Assembly (NCBI GenBank): GCA_904066235.2
Contig: CAJFCV020000004.1
Coordinates: 6,820,001 to 6,884,000 of the forward strand
Length of the DNA: 64,000 bases
Direction: 5' to 3'
Source of the DNA: Bursaphelenchus xylophilus
Lineage: Eukaryota; Nematoda; Chromadorea; Rhabditida; Aphelenchoididae
Position 1 is the stretch's first letter. Each line of letters opens with the position of its first letter. A program made the position numbers and the translations under genes. Below, in pieces: positions 56,114 through 64,000 of this stretch. The notes beneath the pieces are model-generated. The model was not told where the DNA came from and ran no database searches. It saw nothing but the letters and a program-made list of their open reading frames with translations.

Positions 56114-58658
56114 ATGTCAAGTGTAAAGTGGACTCTGAAGAAGCTGGATGTGAAGAGGGAGGCCAATGTCCCTTCAGATATTGAGATCTCCAGAAGACAG
56201 ACGCCAAAGCCGATCACTCAGGCAAGTGTATAAGGATTTGGATTTGTTATTCGGTGATTATTGAGCTCTAATGTCCTTGTCCTTTTGTTTATGACGACGC
56301 TTACTTTCAGCTGGCAAAGGAGATCGGAATCAAGGATGAGGAATTGGAGCCTTATGGAGACAAGAAGGCCAAAGTTCAGTTGTCGATCCTGAAAAGATAC
56401 AATAACCAGGAGAACGGGAAGTATGTTTTGGTGGTGGGAATGACCCCCACACCCTTAGGGGAAGGCAAAAGTACGACTACCATTGGACTGGCCCAGGCCC
56501 TCTTCTCTGAACTTGGCCATCCCAGCTTTGCTTGTGTTCGGCAGCCAAGTCAAGGACCGACCTTTGGGATTAAAGGAGGAGCTGCTGGCGGTGGATATTC
56601 CCAAGTCATCCCCATGGAAGAGTTCAATCTGCATTTAACTGGAGATATTCATGCAATTACTGCTGCAAACAATCTCCTCGCTGCCGCCATTGATGCCAGA
56701 ATGTTCCATGAAGCTACTCAAAAAGATGATGCATTATTTGACCGATTGGTACCTAAGAATAAGGAGGGAAAGCGACTTCTCACTCCCATTCAACAACGTC
56801 GACTTCAGAGATTGGGAATTGCAGTACAAGATGACGCCGAGAAGTTGTCTCCAGAAGATCGTGTTCGATTTGCTAGGTTGGACATCGATCCGAAAACAAT
56901 TACTTGGTCCAGAGTTATTGACACCAGTGATCGGTTCTTGAGAGGAATCGAGGTTGGTCATGGCAATACAGAGAAGGGACATGTCCGCAAAACAGACTTC
57001 AAAATATCTGTTGGCAGTGAAGTAAGAATTAAAATTAGTATCTTCAGCATCTTTTTTCTATCACAGATGATGTTGTTTTAGTTGATGGCCATCCTTGCAT
57101 TAAGTCTTAGCTTGGCTGATATGAGAGAAAGAATTGGGAAAATTGTAGTGGCCACAGACAACAAAGGACAGCCCGTAACTTGTGATGATGTCGGGTGTAC
57201 TGGAGCTGTCACGGTCCTCATGAAAGACACCATCAAACCAACTTTAATGCAGACAGTTGAGGGTACTCCGGTCTTTGTTCATGCCGGTCCATTCGCCAAT
57301 ATTGCACATGGTGCTTCTTCTGTTGTTGCTGACAAATTGGCATTGAAATTGGTTGGTAAGGAAGGATTTGTGGTTACAGAAGCCGGATTCGGAATGGATA
57401 TTGGAGGAGAAAAATTCTTGGATATTAAATGTCGAAGTTCTGGACTGTCTCCAAATGTTGTTGTAATTGTGGCTACAGTAAGGGCTTTGAAGATGCACGG
57501 TGGCGGGCCACCGGTTACTCCCGGTAATCTACCAGCTGCCTATAGGACTCCTAATCTTGAGCTGCTGGAAAAAGGATGTGATTCCAATTTGAAGAAGCAG
57601 GTGAGTTATCTTTTTCCTTTGGTTTTTAAGCATGAATGATGATAAAACTTACCGTATTCCCTTTCAGATTGAAAATATTCAAAAATTCGGCCTTCCTGTC
57701 GTTGTTTGCGTGAATAAATTCAGCACCGATTCGGATGAAGAACTTAATCTGGTAAAAGAAAAAGCCCATAAATTCAATGCCGTTGGCGTAATTTCAAACC
57801 ATTGGGCCAAAGGAGGAGAAGGGGCCAAGGAATTGGCCCAGGCGGTAAAAGAAGCGGCCAATAAGAAAAGCGAATTTAAATTCTTGTATGATGTGAACAA
57901 ATCGATCAAGGAGAAGATCGAGATTATTGCCAAAGAAATGTATGGAGCCAGTGGAGTCGAATATTCGGAAGCGGCAGAGACTACCATTAAAAGATATACA
58001 GATCAAGGGTTCGGCAATTTGCCGCTTTGTATGGCTAAAACTCAGCTTTCTTTGTCTCATGATCCCACCAAAAAAGGAGCGCCAACAGGTAAGTAATCCC
58101 GGAGAGAAAATACGCAATGTAAATACATGTCAAGTTCTTAGAAGCACCAATATTATAGCACGTATTCTTGAGAAGTGCGATTTTGTAGGGTTCCTTAGTA
58201 ATCATACAATCTGGCCAAGTCACGTAGTTATTTCTTTTACCACTTTCGTTATTATTAAATTGTACGAGGGCAGACATACTAAGCCGACACGAATTGAAGA
58301 CCAAAGACTTTAAAACGTAATATTTCACACATAAAGGGAGACAGCAGACAGCCAAAGAAAAAGGAAGTTATAAATAGTTTTATTGGGATCCGTGCTAGGA
58401 ATGGGAGGGGAGAATTAATGTTTCAGTTAAGAGTGCATCTTTTATACATCCTTTTGCAAAGATCCACGCAAAAAGAGGATTACCGTAATCTTTTCAGGGT
58501 TCACCCTCCCCATCCGAGATGTCAGTATCTCCGTGGGTGCTGGTTTCATTTTCCCATTCTGCGGCGAGATCATGACCATGCCCGGTCTGAACACCCGCCC
58601 CTGTTTCTATGATATTGACATTGATCCGGAGACCGAGATTATCGACGGATTATTCTAA
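56114..58658 (+). CDS. Formate-tetrahydrofolate ligase, monofunctional
   Basis: It makes 10-formyl-THF from formate, THF and ATP in one-carbon metabolism. The protein is about 640 residues and corresponds only to the C-terminal synthetase domain of C1-THF synthase (MTHFD1); no dehydrogenase/cyclohydrolase domain precedes it, as is known for nematodes that keep the two as separate genes. Motifs: [20 protein letters not shown] (P-loop), [125 protein letters not shown], and the end [20 protein letters not shown] then IIDGLF. Exon 1 ([16 protein letters not shown]...) ends with a probable GC-AG intron (CAG/GCAAGT), giving ITQLAKEIG. The last intron is about 410 bases. AATAAA is at 58681-58686. 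Confidence 0.92.
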
Positions 58659-59735
58659 ATTAATAACAGTCCTAGTTGTAAATAAACGGTTTTATCGTTT
58701 TTGTAAGTATTGCAATACCTTGATCTTAGAATTGTAGAGCTGAAGATGGTTGTTTCTTTATTCCGTCTAGACTAGATCCTAATTCTAAACAAGGGAGATG
58801 AGTCAGCTTTAAAGGGGCCAAATGGAGTGCAAAAGAACAGCCAGCGTTCCCAGGCTCACATTCTTCTGATTACTTTTTCTGACTGAAAAAATTAGCCAAT
58901 TTTTACAGAAAAAGATTGCCCAAACATGATTTTATATATCATATAAAATTAAATTAAGCCATTGGAACAACGGACTAAACTTTTACAGCCAGCCCTTCAG
59001 TCTCTCCTTCTCTCTGGGTGGCCTCTCAGATAGTCTGACAGTACTCTTTTTATTCGACTGCGCCTTATTGATAACCACTTGTCATCAGACGGTCCTTCTT
59101 GTTTTTGCTTTGGATGACTCGCCTAATCTCGTATCTTGTGCTCTTAATAATCCCCGCAGTTTCAGCGGGATTTCGATTATATTCCCATTAGGAATGCCAG
59201 ACGATAATCGAGGAGAATGAGGATTAACGGATGTTGTAGTTGACATTATTCGATGTCATCGCGGAGTCATGACACGCAAGGGACTTTTATGGTCAGTAGC
59301 CCTCGGTTGTTTTTCTGCACATTCTCCCTTTCATTTCTAGACAGAAACCCAGACACACGTCTGGCGGGAGGAGACAAAAAACCCAGACGGGTCAGTCATT
59401 CATTTCGATAGGCGAACTTCTGCTGCTCTGTCTCTGCCATGAATGGTTGCGGCCCGCTGTTCTCTGCAATGAACGTCGAGCTGTCTGACACCCAGACGGA
59501 ATTATTTAGCTACGTTCTCTGGGCTTTCTCTCGCCCACCCGCCCTCCCATCTCGGAAAGTGGTGGTCCGTCTAGTCTTTTCGCTCTTTTTAGTCGCGCTT
59601 TCTGAGATTTGGGGTCGATTATTTTGACTGAACAATAAGGGCCAGACTGTCATCTCAAACGTTCCAATTTCAGGCCGAACAGTTCGTTAATAGATGATGT
59701 GTGACCGCGTGTAATTTTAAGTGTGGAGGTATATT
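58659..59735. promoter_or_regulatory. Upstream region of the TGF-beta receptor with many CAGAC boxes
   Basis: No gene was recognised. Nine copies of CAGAC or its complement GTCTG, the SMAD-binding core, occur at 59033, 59086, 59198, 59350, 59359, 59384, 59483, 59493 and 59643, including the inverted pair CAGACACACGTCTG (59350-59363). About one copy would be expected by chance in this length. Confidence 0.45.
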
Positions 59736-61821
59736 ATGCTAAAAGATACGATGATCTTTCCTTCCCTGATCTCAATTTCATTATTATTGCTCCTCTTGCC
59801 CGACGCATTCGGCGCCAAACTCAACCTAAACCCCAAACAACTGAACCAGGTTCACTCGATATTGTTACATAGTATTCAACAACATGAGCAACGTAAGTTT
59901 GTTCAAAAGTAATCTAATTGTAAAATAATTGTAATCGGGGTTGAATAGTTTTTTCAAGAATTTGATTTAATGCCGGAAATGATTTCCCAATATATCATTT
60001 ATCATGTTTTTTGGCGATTATCAATAACTCGACCAATTTCAGACCTTCTCGAACCACTAGTCGAAAATGAAATTTTTTGTAAATGTAATGTTGAGGAATG
60101 CGACACCGAATTGGTCCATATTGCTGGTCCCACGGCCAGAGGAATGTGTCGAGCACGAGGTGGAGTTTGCAGACAATCGGTGGTCTACAAGGACGATGGC
60201 AGAGCCAAGGCTACCCTAGAGTAAGCTCAAATCAATATTTCGAATATCGCTCATTAAATCTTTCAGTTGTCAACCGCCAGAGGCATTAATACCCCCCTAC
60301 AAACCGTTCATCTGTGAGAATATGAATGGAGCCAGTACCAGAGACTTTGTTTTGTGTTGTAATGAGACGTCCTTCTGCAATGACTATGACGTGAGTTCAG
60401 TTTTACAATTCGTCATCTTAAATTTAGGTCCCTGTTCCTAAAATGCCCCCACAAGTGTCGACCAAGAGTTGGCCATGGCTGATAGTGGTCTTTGTGGTGG
60501 CATGTATATTCTCGTTTGCGGGTTTGGTGGTCGGAATCTTCTGGTTTAGAAGTCCCCATTCAAAACAGTGCATGCAGAGTTTCTTGACCTGCTTCCCAGC
60601 TGCTCAAAATAGCATGGCTTATTATGCAGCGTAAGTTTATCACACCATTACGGTGACAGTAACTAGAGTCTCTTTAAAAATCTTTCCTGTTTTAGAAACA
60701 GCGGTTTGAATAAACTCCTCGATGACATCGAAGCCCAGACTCGCCATCAAGATACTGACCCAGATTGCGAGAATCAAGTATTAGTCAGGAGAACGATTGC
60801 TCGGCAGATCAAATTGGTGGAAGCATTGGCCCGTGGAAGGTATGGAGATGTTTGGTTGGGAGATTGGAAGGGAGAAAAGGTCGCTGTCAAGATATTTGAA
60901 GCCCGCGATGAGCATTCATGGCATAGAGAGACCGAGATCTACTCGACCAATATGCTTCGGCATAACAACCTTCTCAGGTGGATCGCTTCTGACAATAAGG
61001 ATACTGGAACGGCTACTCAGTTATGGCTGATCACTGAATATATGAGGAACGGATCCTTGTATGACTTCTTGGAGAAGAACTCAGTCTCTCTAGACGAAGC
61101 TGTTCAATTCGTACGATCCTTGGCTCACGGACTTTCATATCTCCACACAGAAGTTCCTGGCATTACAAGTAAGGATTACTGTAGTCGTGATTATATGTTT
61201 TTGTAGATAAGCCAGCTATCGCTCATCGGGATATCAAATCAAGGAATATATTGGTAAAGAATGACATGACTTTAGTGATCGCTGACCTTGGTTTGGCCGT
61301 CCGAAATCTTCCAGACGGCATTGATCTGCCTGACACGAGTAGAGGCGGCACTGTCAGATATATGGCCCCTGAGGTCCTAAATGGCCGAATAATGAAGAAT
61401 TCCTTCAAAGCCTACATGAATGCTGACATGTACTCATTCTCGTTGGTGGTATGGGAGATCACACGGAGATCGAGGGTTATCCACAACAACGATCCCCACC
61501 CATATCTGGTTCCATACCAAGAGTTTGTGCCTCGAGAGCCAACAGTCGATGAGATGAGGGACTGTGTCTGCAGAGAGAGGAATCGACCGACAATACTCAC
61601 GGAATGGCAGACCAATCCGGTAAGTAAAAAAATATTCAAAATTTTCGTTATTTATATCTTCTCTACAGACCTTCATTTTAAAATTTTAGATCTCGAAAGA
61701 ACTGCAAAGGATAATGGTGGAGACGTGGACAGACCAGTCCAACTCTCGTCTCACTGCTCTCAACGTTCGAAACAATTTGGATCGATTGTGTGAGAAGGAA
61801 AATATAAAAATCATGACATAG
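59736..61821 (+). CDS. TGF-beta/activin type I receptor Ser/Thr kinase
   Basis: A single-pass receptor kinase that phosphorylates R-SMADs after activation by a type II receptor. Signal peptide (IFPSLISISLLLLLLPDAFG); ectodomain with cysteine pattern FCKCNVEEC, CRARGGVC and terminal CCNETSFCN; transmembrane segment WLIVVFVVACIFSFAGLVVG. Kinase: VRRTIARQIKLVEALARGRY, GDVWLGDWKGEKVAVKIF, REDxE-type RETEIY, LRHNNLLRWIASDNKDTGTA (L45 loop), HRDIKSRNILV, IADLGLAVR, GTVRYMAPEVLNG and WQTNP. The DLG and HRDxKSxN motifs are those of type I receptors. The L45 loop SDNKDTGTATQLW resembles activin/TGF-beta receptors (ADNKDNGTWTQLW), not BMP receptors. The GS box before VRRTIARQI is not SGSGSG but DTDPDCENQVL. 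Eight exons; stop TAG at 61819-61821. Confidence 0.9.
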
Positions 61822-62507
61822 GCGCCCATCTTCCCGCTATGTATTGTTGATTTACATAGACTTGTACATAATACGCCAGTCTCTTCCTTAGGTAGACAAA
61901 CCGAATGGTCTCAGTAATCCAAAAGTTCTACATTACCCTTTGCCCGCATTGTATCCAGCAACATACGATGGTTCCAAAGTCCCCGTGATATGTATGTTTC
62001 TTTCTGTTGTTGTAGATTTCTAGAGCCGCTCTTTCCTTTCCCAAATCATCTTCTCCCTACCACGCCAATCCTCGTAATGATGAAAAGTTACGACGTCATA
62101 TTGACCCCTTTTCTTAAAATTTTGTCTGTCATTATCCCCGAATATTGAAAATGTCATCATGATTTGATTTGTTTGTTTGTTGGACTTACCGTTAATATTA
62201 ATAATATACAATGATGTATCTTTTTTTTTCATTTACATTTGCATTTACGGGACGATTAATTATTTCGGCATCCATGTCCGAGTTAATTCATTGCATACGA
62301 TATTGTTGACACAATACATTAAAGTATAAAGGATTAGTTGAACAGTTCTCTGGCGTCATTACTGGGGTAACGGATTCCACTTGTATACAACAAACTCAGG
62401 CATTGCAATTACGAAAAACTTGTTGTTATGACAATATTTGTTCATGAACTGGAAAAAATATACGAATTTTTGAGCTTTCTGTCCGATATTACAAAGGCAT
62501 CAAGCTA
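61822..62507. other. 3' flank of the receptor gene
   Basis: AT-rich sequence with poly-T at about 62220. No gene or RNA was recognised before the transposon end at 62508. Confidence 0.4.
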
Positions 62508-63775
62508 GCTACACAGGGGACTCGGATTTACTTATAAGTAAAATTTTTTACTTATATTTACCAATAACTTACATATAAGTTAAAAAGGGCGGGGCTTATT
62601 TATTTTTACTTATATTTACGTTTATTTACTTATATTTACAAATAGCGGTACTTATATGTAAAAAACGGCGGAGCTCGTTCATTTTTACTTATATGTACAT
62701 ATATGAGCCTTGAAAAGAAAACTTTTGAGCGTCAAAGACGCTTTTTGGTTTCTGCACGCGTTGGCCGGACTTAGAAAAATTCTAGTTTTTGGAGCGCCAA
62801 AGAACGTATCTCAACCTCGGACCGAATAAAGTAAGATGCTTGTAGTCAGTTTTTTTTCTTTTACAGGAGGACAGAGTACTCAGATCAAAAGTCGCGAACG
62901 TGAGAACCTTCCAGAGCACGGAGCATGATAACGTCAAACTTCACGCAGTTCCAAAAAATCTATAAACAAGCACTATGAGGCAGGAATTTGGATGAAGAAT
63001 TGTTTGCTCAAACTTGGTAGGTGTTTTTTTAAACTGCTTTCACATTTCATAAATCCAAAGATTTTTCCAGACATAGTTTTGCTATGTTGTACTAGGTCCA
63101 GGTGAAGCCTCTAGGTTTCAGATTATCGAAAAATTGGTCGTGGAGGGTAGTAAATGGACAATACACACGATCCCGGAAAAATGGCACTCGGATGATTCAG
63201 GTATGTTGAGAATATTCACCTGGACCTAGTACAACATGAAAAACTTGGTGTCTCGAAATTTCATTTACAAACTTGGTGAACCTAAAACTAATTTTTTCGG
63301 GGTGAAGAAGCACAAACAATTGAGAAGGGCTTATAGTAAATATCGTCGAGCGACCTTATCTTCTTTATTTGTTACTATTTTCAGTGAATGCAGACGCAGA
63401 AGTCCCCATAGAAGATCACGAAAGCAAGCAATTGATGCCTCATAAGGACAAAAACAGACACAGGATGCGTTATCCACATGTATTTGTTGTTTTTGAGAAT
63501 CAAAATAAACGTTTATAATATAATTTGCACTGTGCATAATTCTGGGTTACAAATAAGTAAAATATCCTTATTGGTAAATATAAGTAAAAAATCCTTATTT
63601 GTAAATATAAGTAAATTTGTGGAGCGCCGAAAATAAAGTTTACATATAAGTAATTTCAGAATAACTTATATGTACGATTATTTACTTATATGTACGTTTA
63701 TTTACTTATATAAACTTCAATTTCATATAAGTAAAAAAGACGTACATATAAGTAAATCCGAGTCCCCTGTGTAGC
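62508..63775. mobile_element. Terminal-inverted-repeat transposon, non-autonomous, 1.27 kb
   Basis: GCTACACAGGGGACTCGGAT, then TTACTTATA, at 62508-62536 is exactly inverted at 63747-63775. If the flanking TA on each side is the target duplication, the element begins CACAGGGGACTCGG and would fit the Tc1/mariner (TA-inserting) type. Both subterminal regions carry many copies of TTTACTTATA(T)GTA. An inner perfect inverted repeat of 23 bases (63084-63106 and 63215-63237) looks like a nested element, and TGCACTGTGCA lies at 63536-63546. No transposase frame was recognised. Confidence 0.8.
63084..63237. repeat. Nested inverted repeat inside the transposon
   Basis: ATGTTGTACTAGGTCCAGGT, then GAA, at 63084-63106 is perfectly complemented at 63215-63237, enclosing about 108 bases. 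It is probably a small MITE inserted in the larger element. Confidence 0.6.
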
Positions 63776-64000
63776 AGATCAAAGGACGAAAAATGTGCAA
63801 CTTGGTCGCGCCCGTTTTTACAATTTATTTTTTCAAATAAAAAAAATATAAGGATTTTGGTTGGAGCTTGGCACAACGCTCAAAGTTTTCTGCGTTTTAC
63901 TTACAATTAGTCGAGGGATTTATTAATCGCTCATTTCGGGTAATAATCTCTCTTTTTTGCACTCGCTTCCGACGTTGTGTCTTTGGTGGGCGTAAAATAG

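Noticed and set aside
63236..63445. Short frame inside the right part of the transposon, considered as a transposase remnant
   Set aside because: No DDE-type or zinc-finger motif; it overlaps the nested inverted repeat.

Overview
This is nuclear DNA of a nematode. Genes are split by many short GT-AG introns (often 40-60 bases) and three probable GC-AG introns. Several start codons sit just behind a TTTCAG or TTCCAG acceptor with no upstream coding exon, as expected for spliced-leader trans-splicing. The gene set is metazoan with nematode character: a serpentine receptor, a fibulin-1 with two C-terminal modules, Drosha, ZEN-4 kinesin, and a pair of DUF4139-type proteins. Species or clade cannot be settled from sequence alone.

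Layout. 1-6316 (minus strand): INTS9 (Integrator) followed 105 bases later by WDR24 (GATOR2), which runs off the left edge; the spacing suggests an operon. 6691-14051 (plus): a casein-kinase-1-like pseudokinase, an unrecognised multi-pass membrane protein, then ACSF2, the last two 164 bases apart. 14161-22459: Drosha (minus) and the SNF2 ATPase RAD54L2/ARIP4 (plus), divergent around about 0.5 kb. 22460-26596: a large intergenic region. 26597-32178: a seven-transmembrane receptor (plus) converging on the kinesin-6 ZEN-4/KIF23 (minus). 32459-36019: two small paralogous membrane proteins (minus), a possible single-pass protein, and an unrecognised protein with a Cys/His pattern (plus). 36302-38480: a short V-ATPase Ac45-like protein (minus) divergent from proteasome alpha-5 (plus). 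38948-43469: two DUF4139 paralogs. 44577-51168: fibulin-1, then an intronless HSP70 with heat-shock elements and TATA box. 51656-53218 (minus): inorganic pyrophosphatase and a doubtful small protein. 56114-58658: monofunctional formate-tetrahydrofolate ligase. 59736-61821: TGF-beta/activin type I receptor kinase. 62508-63775: a terminal-inverted-repeat transposon.

The genes are mostly housekeeping and do not form one pathway. The non-coding DNA is notable. At least eight inverted-repeat elements (MITEs or foldback elements of 140 to 1270 bases) lie in introns and between genes, and several that look unrelated share an internal palindrome of the type GCACAGTGC.

No wholly new system is evident. 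The items most worth checking are the type I receptor with a degenerate GS box and a promoter rich in SMAD-type CAGAC boxes, the Ac45 lacking its N-terminal half, the fibulin with two phase-matched terminal modules (one with a natural six-histidine run), the unrecognised Cys/His protein, and the foldback families.
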